Below are positions 50,301 to 57,017 of a stretch of DNA of 57,017 bases, piece after piece. The stretch lies in NCBI RefSeq assembly GCF_001426745.1, contig NZ_LMFI01000005.1, positions 1 to 57,017 of the forward strand, in the 5' to 3' direction. Positions within the stretch are counted from its first letter, which is position 1; each line of letters begins with the position of its first letter. Below the pieces are notes generated by a model. It saw nothing but the letters and a program-made list of their open reading frames with translations. It did not search any database and was not told the origin of the DNA. Position numbers and translations under genes: made by a program. This DNA is from Nocardioides sp. Root140 (GTDB taxonomy: Bacteria > Actinomycetota > Actinomycetes > Propionibacteriales > Nocardioidaceae).

Positions 50301-53257
50301 ACGGTGACCCGCACAACCTGATCCGGCCCGAGGCGCTGATCCCGCCGACAGCGCTCGACCGGATCGCCGAGATGCTGCGCCGAGACGGCTCGCCGGTCTC
50401 CGCGACCACCGCGCTGCGTGAGCAGACCAACCCCGACCAGCTGCTCGGCGACATGGCGGCCCGCTATCACGACGCCGTCACTGCCGGCGCCGAGAACCTC
50501 ATCGGTCCGGTCGGCATGGACAAGATCGACGCGCACGCCGAAGCACTACTCACCGGGCTCACCGAGGCCCCCGCGTGGCCGACGCTGCGCTCCCATCTCG
50601 CCCTCATCGCGCTCGACGAGCACAGCCCCTTGAAGCTGTTAACCGCCGCCGTGGGGGTCGGTTCGCTGGCCGATGCACGCGACCCCGCGGCCGTGCTCGA
50701 CGCCCGCATCGACGACCTCCTTAATGATGGGATCGCTGAACTCAACGCGGCCCGGCCACACGACCCGGACGCTCCCCCGGCCACTCCTGATTCCACTGAC
50801 GGGCCGCTGGCGTGGCTGCCCGGCATCCCCGCCCGGCTGGCCGAGGCCCACGACTGGGGGCCGTTCGCGTCCGCCTACCACCAGCTCGTGCGAGAGCAGA
50901 TCGACGCCGTACGCGAGGAGGCTCGGGGATGGACCGGAGCCACCGCACCCGTGTGGGCACAGCCCTTCCTCGAGGACGAGGACGCCGACCTGCGGGCCGA
51001 CCTCGCGGTCTGGCGAGCCGTTGCCGGGACCGACGAGAGCGACCTGCGCCCCACCGGCGACCGCACCATCGGCGCCCCCGGTGCCTACCAGGCCAAGCTC
51101 AACCGGGCCGTCCGCTCGGCACGTCCGAGCTACCCGTTCTCCCAACGCGCCTGGTACCAGGTGCTGCCCGACAACGTCCGCGCCGACCCGTGGATCACCC
51201 CGCTGTGCCAGCGACTCGCCCGGCTCGAGCGCGCCGGGCTGCCCGTGACCGACTACATCAAGCAGGCACTCGCCACCGATCCATCCCTCTCGGGCAGCCA
51301 GGCTGACACCGACACGGACACCGCCGCGGCCGCACGGCCACTGCCCGACGAGCAGCAGGCCGCCGCGCTCTGGTGGCGCATGGTTCCCCACCTCGGGCCG
51401 GCTGCACTCGGCGCCGACGAGCACTCCGCGAACCTGCTGCAGCCCACCTGGCGCACCGCACTGGCCGACCTCGTCGGCACCACCAAGGCCGACTACCTGC
51501 AGAAGGCTCCCGCCTGGCCCGCGCTCGTGGCCGCGGTCGACGAGGCCTGCGAGCACCACGGCTGGAGTCCGACCGAGATCCTCTCCAGCGCACTGGCCGG
51601 CGTCCCTCAAGACGGGAGCCTGACCGGCGTCGAGGTCGCCGACGCACTCGTACTCCGCATCGCCATGCTCACCGATCAGCCGACGGAAGCGCCGCCGCCC
51701 CGCGACGACGAGGCGCCGTACCCCGAGGACGAGATCCCCGCGGACCCCGACCTGCTGCCACCCGAGGACGCCGACGAGTTCATGGCCGCCTTCTACCGCG
51801 CCCAGCCCGACGACGAGAGCGCCCCCGCATTCCACTCCCCCGCCCCGTACGACGCCCTCGCCACCGAGCCGGTCGACCGGGAACCGCCACCGGACGAGCA
51901 CGACCCGACGTCGTACGACGCCATCGCGGCCGTCGACTACCCGTACGTCGAGGACCCGTACGCGACGCCCCTGCCGTGGGAACAGACCGACGAGGTCACC
52001 GCCGAGAACGCCTTCCCCGACCCGAACGAGATCCCTGCCGAGCGGATCCACAAACTCAACCAGCAAGCACTGGCCTACTTCGAGTCCTGCTACCCGCGCT
52101 CGTGGGCGCCGGACTACCTGCGCGAGCGGATGGGGACCGACCTCGCCGACCACCCCACCTACACCGTCGGGTACGCACCCGGAGGTGGCCGCAGCCTGAT
52201 GCGGCACCTCACCGACCAGGGCGCCACCCTCGACGAACTCGCACAGGCCGGCCTCGTCTCCCAGCGTGAACGCGACGACGGCACGACGTACTACCGCGAC
52301 TTCTTCCGCGACCGACTGGTCATGCCCATCCGCGACCCCCACGACCCCACGGGAGAGGCGATCCTCGGGTTCGTCGGCCGCCGCAACCCCACCAAAACCG
52401 ACGACGACTACGCCGGACCGAAGTACCTCAACACCCGCACCACCCCGGTCTTCACCAAGGGCGAGGCGCTCTTCGGGTACGCCGAAGCCCGCAAACTCCT
52501 CGCCAACGACGCGCTCCCGGTCATCGTCGAAGGCCCCATGGACGCCCTGGCCATCACTCTGGGCAGCAACGGCGCAGCCGTCGGCATCGCCCCGATGGGC
52601 ACCGCACTCACCATCAACCAGATCAAGCTGCTGCGCGCCAACATCGACATCGTCAACGGCCGCGACCACATCGCCGTGGCCACCGACTCCGACCCCGCCG
52701 GGTGGAAGTCGGCGCAGAAGGCCTTCTGGCACCTGACCGCTGCGGACCTCGACCCCACCCAGCTCGAACTGCCCGACGGCCTGGACCCGGCCAAGCTGTT
52801 CGAGACCCAGGGCGCCGACGCGATCACCGCCGCCATCGAGAACCCGTCCCCGCTCGGCGACGCGATGATCAACCACCTACTGCGCACCGCAGGACACTGG
52901 TCCGAGACCGAAGTCCGCCAGAAGCTCATCCACCAGGCCGCGCGCATCCTCGGCTCCCGCGGCTCCGAACGCTGGCTCGACGGCTTCGAACGCCTGCGCC
53001 AGAAGCTGCACCTCGCGCCCGGCATCCTCGAGCACCAGACCGTCACCGAGAGCATGGAGCGCGACCGCAACCGCCCGGCCTACGCCCAGGCCCGCATCGA
53101 TGAGATCAACGCCGAAGAGCGCAAGAAGACAGCCAAGGCCGATCCTCAGTCCCGGCGCCGGGCAGCCGAGCAGCGGCTCGCAGCGACAACCACCACGCCC
53201 CCGCCGCGCCTCGACGCGCCGCCAACAGGCCCCGAGCACGCGGGACCTGCCCGGTGA
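47315..53257 (+). CDS. MobF relaxase-helicase fused to a DnaG-type primase domain (TraA-like)
   Basis: A giant conjugation protein of about 1980 residues. Domain 1 (1-450): TrwC relaxase with N-terminal tyrosines in GVHKLTAGDGYTYLTRQ and the metal triad H-L-H-T-H (about 264-268). Domain 2 (about 590-1060): RecD2/TraI-like superfamily 1 helicase with Walker A APAGTGKT (near 616), VLIDEAGM, GDDRQL and the C-terminal VHGAQG. Domain 3 (about 1580-1860): DnaG-like primase core with TOPRIM motifs VIVEGPMDAL (near 1735) and ATDSDPAG (near 1787). It would nick oriT, unwind the strand and prime its replacement. ATG 47315 is chosen because homology begins at GVHKL; an ATG at 47246 would add 23 residues. 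Confidence 0.93.
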   Translation: MGVHKLTAGDGYTYLTRQVAVHDATDRGHAGLADYYAEKGESPGRWFGAGLGALDLEVGSQVTEAHMRNLFGEGRHPDAERLENAALDAGKSVEQAKKASQLGRVFARYLGNQPEFIQETAKRYVAYNLAHGEHWKTPVPAEVRAKIRTELGNEHFLREHGRAPIDDRERGSFMAKATRQQTTAVAGYDLTFAPVKSVSTLWALADRDVAKELEAAHHSAVEATLSWLEKEVLFTRRGRGGLQQVKAKGLIAGMFTHRDARSSDPHLHTHVAVSNKVQDETGRWLAVDGRVLYKANVTLAEMYNTLIESELIARLGVRFENRRSGLDKGVDKRPVREIVGVDERMAQTWSKRHSAIDARRRELAAAFQAEHGRPPTEGEAVTLAEKAWDQTRQAKHAPRAEADQRAAWLAEAAAIIGSEQAVRDMVEACLGHRPDAQDVTDEWVAETAQRVVARVAEDRATWQVWHLRAEAQRQARAHGVRLPDLDAAVDRVVATAIGEHSIAFNDPDPLTHAATAAAQDVPIPAPLQRSEHGGHGEEIVSVYSLAGARQYTSQAVIDAERRIVESARRTGGRTISEVRVGIAIAEAAANELQLNAAQQSLVREMATSGRAVQLALAPAGTGKTTAMQVLTRAWQDSGGTVIGLAPSAVAAQELGASINPETSDAGAAAKAKGLLNGPWRPGRKKVRADTLAKLVWHAKNGGAPTWMERINPKTLVLIDEAGMAATTDLAAAIDYITSRGGQVRLVGDDRQLASVAAGGVLRDIAHQIGAVTLSEVHRFRNPDGSLNHAEAAATLALRDGDPSAIAFYADRGRIHVGDLGACADQAYAAWAADRADSTDSVLIAPTRDLVAELNTRARNDRLAGLDEKEIGPVLTLADGTKVSAGDRIITRENDRRLPISRTNWVKNGDRWHVKKANADGSLRVVHDQLGKTITLPSDYVSKTVQLGYATTVHGAQGITTGTCHVVLTGDEDRNLLYVALSRGKFANHLYLNVASDGDPHNLIRPEALIPPTALDRIAEMLRRDGSPVSATTALREQTNPDQLLGDMAARYHDAVTAGAENLIGPVGMDKIDAHAEALLTGLTEAPAWPTLRSHLALIALDEHSPLKLLTAAVGVGSLADARDPAAVLDARIDDLLNDGIAELNAARPHDPDAPPATPDSTDGPLAWLPGIPARLAEAHDWGPFASAYHQLVREQIDAVREEARGWTGATAPVWAQPFLEDEDADLRADLAVWRAVAGTDESDLRPTGDRTIGAPGAYQAKLNRAVRSARPSYPFSQRAWYQVLPDNVRADPWITPLCQRLARLERAGLPVTDYIKQALATDPSLSGSQADTDTDTAAAARPLPDEQQAAALWWRMVPHLGPAALGADEHSANLLQPTWRTALADLVGTTKADYLQKAPAWPALVAAVDEACEHHGWSPTEILSSALAGVPQDGSLTGVEVADALVLRIAMLTDQPTEAPPPRDDEAPYPEDEIPADPDLLPPEDADEFMAAFYRAQPDDESAPAFHSPAPYDALATEPVDREPPPDEHDPTSYDAIAAVDYPYVEDPYATPLPWEQTDEVTAENAFPDPNEIPAERIHKLNQQALAYFESCYPRSWAPDYLRERMGTDLADHPTYTVGYAPGGGRSLMRHLTDQGATLDELAQAGLVSQRERDDGTTYYRDFFRDRLVMPIRDPHDPTGEAILGFVGRRNPTKTDDDYAGPKYLNTRTTPVFTKGEALFGYAEARKLLANDALPVIVEGPMDALAITLGSNGAAVGIAPMGTALTINQIKLLRANIDIVNGRDHIAVATDSDPAGWKSAQKAFWHLTAADLDPTQLELPDGLDPAKLFETQGADAITAAIENPSPLGDAMINHLLRTAGHWSETEVRQKLIHQAARILGSRGSERWLDGFERLRQKLHLAPGILEHQTVTESMERDRNRPAYAQARIDEINAEERKKTAKADPQSRRRAAEQRLAATTTTPPPRLDAPPTGPEHAGPAR

Positions 53258-53264
53258 CAGCACC

Positions 53265-53287
53265 TCGCTCAGAATCGCGCTGAGCGA
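53265..53287 (+). terminator. Hairpin after the relaxase gene
   Basis: TCGCTCAG (53265-53272) pairs with CTGAGCGA (53280-53287) around 7 bases, 8 bases after the relaxase stop. No T-run, but the position suits a weak terminator. Confidence 0.5.
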
Positions 53288-53522
53288 AGTCCGGGCGGCA
53301 TGTGCGCCCAACAAGGGCCGATTCGGGACCGAAAGTGCGTCAGGAAGCCTTCTGAGCGCCTTCCGCGACGACACTCGACCAGTGGCGGGTTCGCCGCCAC
53401 CGCTGCGGCGGCTGTCCCCCCGCTGCCGAGATGCAGCGAACTTTGAAAATGCCTACGTGTTGTTGAACAACTCGCGTTACGTCAATCAGCGGGATGGTCG
53501 CCGGCTCGGCGTGGTTGGGCGC
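53288..53522. other. Short gap after the relaxase gene
   Basis: No gene is seen. A 13-base palindrome, GTTGTT-G-AACAAC (53459-53471), lies near the end of the 53523-54296 minus-strand gene and could be a binding site. Confidence 0.4.
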
Positions 53523-54296
53523 TCAGGAGGCCTTGGTTATGCGGCTGCCGACCTCATGGGGCGACGGCACATAGTCGTCGACGCCCACGTCCCACTCCGC
53601 ACCGTCGCGAGCGCGATGCGGGCCCTCGTGGAAGTCGCCCAACGAGCAGTCCTTGACCGTCACCGCGCCGTCGATCCGCACTCGCAGGTACGCCTCGCAG
53701 AAGTACGAGCGGTATCCGTAGGGGTCGGGCGGCGTGCGGAAGCCCTTGCCCTCAGCGACCAATCGAGCGCACGTCAGGCACTGACCGTTCGCGACGGCCT
53801 CCTCCTCGGGCACGAACTCGTCGCCCAGCACGGCGCGGACCTTCCTGCCGCACGCGGCGGGCGGGCCGCTGCCGATGGGACCGCCATAGAAGTGGACCGC
53901 GCCGGGCACGATCACTCCGTGCCACGGGTCGCCGTCCTGCGTCCCCGCCGCGTCAATCGCGTGTACCAGCCCAGGACTGTCGAGCAACGCCTTAACAGCG
54001 AAGCCGTTCTCGCGCTTGCCGGTGACCTTGGCGTGGGCGACCCGCATGACGTGGGGCTTCGGCTGCCGGGTGTGGCGCGTCGCGGGCTGGACGTCAGTCT
54101 CGCCTGCGAATTCAGGCTCAGGAGCCGGCCGGGCAGCGCGGATCTTGTCGCGGTACGCCGACTCGAAGCGGGCGACCGTGGCTGCCGACAGTGGCTGGTC
54201 TGGCTCGGCTAGGTGATAGCCGATCTTCTCCAAAGCCAGCGTGAGGAACTTCGTCGTGACGCCGTAGCGGTCGGCGACTTCTCGGACGGTGTGCAC
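53523..54296 (-). CDS. Hypothetical protein with IF2-N-like N-terminal domain, 257 aa
   Basis: Residues 1-48 (MHTVREVADRYGVTTKFLTLALEKIG followed by LSAATVARFESAYRDKI) resemble the IF2_N helical domain of translation initiation factor 2, a V-x-E-x-A-x-x-x-x-V-x-x-K-x-L pattern. A Pro-rich linker follows, then an uncharacterised C-terminal region (about 100-257) with C/H residues (CLTCARL, YFCEAYLRVRI, CSLGDFHEGPHR). The IF2_N-like module is a known nucleic acid or regulatory domain in actinobacterial proteins. Function unknown. Confidence 0.68.
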   Translation of the reverse strand: MHTVREVADRYGVTTKFLTLALEKIGYHLAEPDQPLSAATVARFESAYRDKIRAARPAPEPEFAGETDVQPATRHTRQPKPHVMRVAHAKVTGKRENGFAVKALLDSPGLVHAIDAAGTQDGDPWHGVIVPGAVHFYGGPIGSGPPAACGRKVRAVLGDEFVPEEEAVANGQCLTCARLVAEGKGFRTPPDPYGYRSYFCEAYLRVRIDGAVTVKDCSLGDFHEGPHRARDGAEWDVGVDDYVPSPHEVGSRITKAS

Positions 54297-54817
54297 GGGC
54301 GGCTCCTCGAACGTGTGTTCACAGCCTACGCGAGCGGAACGACAGTTTGGCGGAGCCAGTCACGTACGAGCGAACTCCGTGCAGAGCCCCGTATGTGACG
54401 CTCCGGGTCCTGCCGCAAGACCGGCCCGGTCATAGCCGCGATCCGCGCGACACGGACATCGACAGGCCCGGCGAATCGTGGCCGTTTCGTCAGAGTTCCC
54501 CGCGGGGAGCTCGGCCATCTCCGTTGCATCTCGACACCCGCCCGACGCGATCTGAGCCCCGTTCGGGCGCTTCGCCCCTGTCCGCGCCGCTGCGTCCTTC
54601 TTTGTCATCGTCGCTCCCCGGTCGTACCCCCTCCCGTCGTCGGCGTCGTCGGCGTCGTCGGCGTGGTCGGCACCGAGCCCGGGCGTGAGCTCACGGCCGG
54701 GCGACACGCTGCATGGCGAAAGCTGTCGGGAGCTGAGCTGTCCGATCCGCCACCTCGACGGTTGCTTCTTAAGGCATGACCGTTCGGTTCCGACCGACCT
54801 CAACAGCGGGAGCTGCC
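54297..54817. other. Gap with tandem repeats and one doubtful small frame
   Basis: This 521-base stretch contains a possible minus-strand gene (54360-54608, 82 residues, MTKKDAAARTGAKRPNGAQ and a cysteine-rich CRCPCRAD) with no family support, and the 9-base tandem repeats at 54636-54671. I do not consider a gene here proven. Confidence 0.35.
54636..54671. repeat. Four tandem 9-base repeats
   Basis: Three exact copies of GTCGTCGGC (54636-54662) and one with a single change, GTGGTCGGC (54663-54671). Probably a slippage repeat; it could serve as a protein binding array. Confidence 0.7.
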
Positions 54818-55516
54818 ATGGACCTTCAAGATTGGGCGCTTGAGAACGCGGCGTGCGTCGTCGAGAACGTGGAGCGCCACGGCATCCCGATCACGTGGGA
54901 GGAGGCTCACCGGCGCCTCATTCAGTCCGCGGCAATCATGGACGCTCCGGAGTACGTCGTGCAGCCGGACGCCCCGCCCACGCTGGTTGAGCGTGTCGAT
55001 CCGACGCCGCCTTGGCAGCGCGCCGGCTTCGCTGAGGAAGTGGCGTGTGGAACGGTCCACTACGCAGGGAGGCGATACATTCCCCGCGAACCGGACACCT
55101 CCTGCGTTGCCATCGCGTTGCCGTGGAGCTTGGCTGCGGAGACGGTGCAGCGGCTCAGCTTCGTCCTGGCTCTTCGGCTGCGAGGGGTGCAGCGCGACGA
55201 CGAATTGGATAGTCCTAGCAGCCTCGCCGCGCTCCTTGTGCGGCTCAGCTCGGACGTCTCTGCCGAGCTAGGTTGGACTGGGGACGACGACATCGTCGCC
55301 GATCACAAGGTCGACGGTCGGCGCTACTTGCTGGTGCGCAGTGCTGACATTCGCCGAGCTGCACGGTACCTGCGGGAGTCTGAGGCCACCGTCACCGCGG
55401 CCGACGGTGAGGCGACTAGCGAGTTCGACCACGGGCTCGGCGGTTTCCTGACGGACCCAGAGTCGCTCCACTCTCTGCTCTGGGAACTGGACTGGTGGAC
55501 CGCGGCCGCGGGCTGA
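54818..55516 (+). CDS. Hypothetical protein, 232 aa
   Basis: The ATG at 54818 has a GGGAG site 6 bases upstream and gives MDLQDWALENAACVVENVERHGIPITWEEAHRRL. Helical N-terminus, then a mixed region (VACGTVHYAGRRYIP, VAIALPWSLAAETVQRLSFVLALRLRGVQ) and an acidic C-terminus ending in WELDWW. No membrane segment and no recognised family. Confidence 0.65.
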   Translation: MDLQDWALENAACVVENVERHGIPITWEEAHRRLIQSAAIMDAPEYVVQPDAPPTLVERVDPTPPWQRAGFAEEVACGTVHYAGRRYIPREPDTSCVAIALPWSLAAETVQRLSFVLALRLRGVQRDDELDSPSSLAALLVRLSSDVSAELGWTGDDDIVADHKVDGRRYLLVRSADIRRAARYLRESEATVTAADGEATSEFDHGLGGFLTDPESLHSLLWELDWWTAAAG

Positions 55517-55545
55517 GCCTGAGCCGCGTCCGGCGTCGGGACGGA

Positions 55546-56037
55546 TCAGAACAGCGCCATTTGCGCCTCATCGACTGAGGCCCGTGAGCGGGCGATCCGC
55601 TCGTCGTCCCAGCAGTCGGTGACGGCGGCTCGGAGCGCCAATGACCGCCGGTACATCGCTTCTCGGCCGAGCATCCGGCTCCGGTAGCCGCGTGCGCCGC
55701 GGCGCCCATGTTGAGCGATCCGGGACAGGTTCGCGGCTTGGGTCGAGCCCTCGAGGTGGTCTAGGAGCGTGCCGTCGGCCCTTACGCAGATCGGGTTGTC
55801 GCACACGACGTGCTCGACCACCGGAGACAGGTCGATGGACTCCCCTTCGGCCAGTGCCCACGCCACCCGATGCGGCCGCAGGACGCGCGGTTGCATTTGA
55901 TGCAACCGAGGCTGCACCCAGAAACGGCCGTATCCGTCGTCTGCGATGGCGCCGGTCCAGATCCAGCAGTCGGCCTCGCGAGGTCCCTTCACGACGTGCG
56001 ACCAGATCCGGTCGATCTCGTCTGCCGTGAGCTGCAT
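55546..56037 (-). CDS. HNH endonuclease-like protein, 163 aa
   Basis: The pattern matches HNH proteins of actinobacterial phages and elements: CWIWTGAIADDGYGRF near 24-40, VLRPHRVAWALAEG near 52-66, VVEHVVCDNPICVRADGTLLDHLEGSTQAANL near 73-105. It supplies H-x(n)-N-x(n)-H with a C-x4-C zinc pair (CDNPIC). It would be a metal-dependent DNA nuclease, either homing/phage type or element maintenance. A helical tail follows. Start ATG at 56037. Confidence 0.82.
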   Translation of the reverse strand: MQLTADEIDRIWSHVVKGPREADCWIWTGAIADDGYGRFWVQPRLHQMQPRVLRPHRVAWALAEGESIDLSPVVEHVVCDNPICVRADGTLLDHLEGSTQAANLSRIAQHGRRGARGYRSRMLGREAMYRRSLALRAAVTDCWDDERIARSRASVDEAQMALF

Positions 56038-56093
56038 GAGGGCAACTTAGAGGCCAGCACCGACATTTCTCTGGGGTCCGATGCACGGAGCGG

Positions 56094-56393
56094 TCAGGAC
56101 CAGCGCCGGGACTCCTCGTACCGGACTCGATGCTGGTGCTCGTGCTCGCTGCAATAGCGGCCGTACCTCAGGGCGTCGTCCGGGCAACCTGGCCACTCAC
56201 AGGGCCCGGCGCCGGGGAGCCCCGCCTGCCAACGCTCCCGGAGAACGCCCAGCAGCCACCACAGCTTTGTGATCTTTCCGAGCCACCACGCCAATACGAT
56301 GAGCCCGACCGCCACGATCAGCGAGAGCGTGAATCCAGCAGCTTCCAGCACGTTGTTGCGCGCGAGCTGAACAAGCTGGCTTCGCATGGTCAC
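56094..56393 (-). CDS. Small membrane protein with Cys/His tail, 99 aa
   Basis: One transmembrane segment (AAGFTLSLIVAVGLIVLAWWLG, about 18-39), then a cytosolic or external tail with C-E-W-P-G-C...YGRYCSEHEHQH (about 65-88), a likely zinc site seen in small phage/plasmid proteins. The start is GTG 56393 or ATG 56387. Role unknown. Confidence 0.6.
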   Translation of the reverse strand: MTMRSQLVQLARNNVLEAAGFTLSLIVAVGLIVLAWWLGKITKLWWLLGVLRERWQAGLPGAGPCEWPGCPDDALRYGRYCSEHEHQHRVRYEESRRWS

Positions 56394-56468
56394 CCCCGCC
56401 CGTTGGTTCCGGCCAGCCTGTACGCCACCGTAGTAGGCGAATTGCCCGACGTCGCGGGCCTCAGAAGC

Positions 56469-56906
56469 TCAGCGACCAAAGCTACGGTCGTTGCTTGGCA
56501 GCGTGAAGAGGCCGTCTTCCGCAGGTATCGCGGGCGCTGCTGGGCTGGTGGCCGGGGGGCGGAGCGCGGCGGCCTGGAGAGCAGGGGCCGAGGTCGATCC
56601 TGCCGGAGTGACGGCGGCCGGCGCCGGTGGCTGTTGGTCGAGGAGCTCGAGCAGGTCCGTGGGCTCGTCGTCGACGGTGAGTGGGAGCGCACGAGCGATC
56701 GCGGACTTCTGACGGTCCCACACCTCACGCAGCGCGACGAGGTGCCTGCCGTAGACCGCGTCCCACTCGGTCTCGGCAGCGTTGTGCATTTCATCGGTCG
56801 TGAAGCGGCGCCTCCAGGGCCAGCCGCCGCGTTTATCGCTGAACTCGCCCCAGGTGCGGTTCTCGTCGCGCTCGGTGCGCCGCAGTGTGTCCAGTTCGGT
56901 GCGCAA
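56469..56906 (-). CDS. Hypothetical protein, 145 aa, start uncertain
   Basis: An acidic and helical protein (RRTERDENRTWGEFSDKRGGWPWRRRFTTDEMHNAAETEWDAVYGRHLVALREVWDRQKSAIARAL). It carries the motif D-L-L-E-L-L-D-Q-Q followed by a Pro/Ala-rich tail, matching the end of the protein at 45943. A TTG at 56906 is the first start; the frame is open further toward the window edge, so a longer protein is possible. Confidence 0.5.
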   Translation of the reverse strand: MRTELDTLRRTERDENRTWGEFSDKRGGWPWRRRFTTDEMHNAAETEWDAVYGRHLVALREVWDRQKSAIARALPLTVDDEPTDLLELLDQQPPAPAAVTPAGSTSAPALQAAALRPPATSPAAPAIPAEDGLFTLPSNDRSFGR

Positions 56907-57017
56907 CTCCTGCGGCAGGGACAGAGCCCCGTGGGGTGGTGGGCTTTGAGGTGATCCTCGGTGCCTACGCGTCGCTGCACTCGATGGCGGCGACGGGGTC
57001 AGTATCCACGGTGTCGT
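56907..57017. other. Window edge, no complete gene
   Basis: The last 111 bases may hold the upstream part of the preceding minus-strand gene, whose frame stays open here (reading ...HGALSLPQE). Nothing else is seen. Confidence 0.4.

Noticed and set aside
50639..52876. Minus-strand frame of 745 codons inside the relaxase gene
   Set aside because: Antisense to the relaxase-helicase-primase, with low-complexity Val/Gly/Arg composition.
1..57017. CRISPR arrays, rRNA and tRNA genes
   Set aside because: I looked for regularly spaced repeats and for T-loop-like GTTCGAxxC words in tRNA context on both strands; the few matches are inside coding frames.

Overview
The window is high-GC DNA from an actinomycete (Actinomycetota). 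The support is a complete mycofactocin operon with its NDMA-dependent alcohol dehydrogenase partner, an Lsr2-type nucleoid protein, a replication-relaxation protein, a tri-domain MobF relaxase of actinobacterial type, and frequent GTG starts with ATGA-type overlaps. A Nocardioides-like or mycolic-acid-related host is plausible, but the genus cannot be fixed from sequence alone.

Layout. (1) About 1-5.8 kb looks like degraded host metabolism: an intact acyl-CoA synthetase, a frameshifted CoA ligase abutting a truncated alpha/beta hydrolase, and a TetR regulator divergent from a secreted lipase with a clear promoter and operator. (2) About 6.1-32 kb is an accessory or mobile region. It carries many small translationally coupled unknown genes (DUF4262, DUF4259, DUF2958 and Api92-like types), Lsr2, a small serine recombinase, an excisionase-like HTH gene, secreted proteins, three small paralogues sharing a C-x-A...C-P-F/L N-terminal motif, and a replication-relaxation protein preceded by a dense cluster of hairpins. 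Two candidate defence loci sit here: a GIY-YIG nuclease divergent from a 548-residue unknown protein, and a TIR / HIT-plus-transmembrane operon with a second TIR gene facing it. (3) 32.3-45.2 kb is a mycofactocin redox locus. On the minus strand an NDMA-dependent ADH, MoxR, vWA and helical protein abut each other. On the plus strand are a GAF-Fis regulator and a coupled operon ALDH-mftA-mftB-mftC-mftD-mftE-SDR-mftF. Both arms carry the same TGTCCA-N5-TGAACA site. (4) 45.7-57 kb is part of a conjugative element: a truncated nuclease gene at the edge, two small accessory genes, a roughly 1980-residue relaxase-helicase-primase, and several unknown genes including an HNH protein. No coupling protein or type IV secretion genes are inside the window.

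The most interesting candidate for an undescribed system is at 17.85-19.83 kb. A ThsB-like TIR protein overlaps by ATGA with a protein joining a zinc-HIT nucleotide-binding domain to a hydrophobic transmembrane module. This has the logic of Thoeris (a TIR makes a nucleotide signal, a sensor-effector attacks the membrane), but with HIT where macro or SLOG sensors are known. Secondary candidates are an arginine-rich 12-codon leader with an overlapping stem-loop upstream of the DUF4262 gene, and the hairpin cluster before the replication-relaxation gene.
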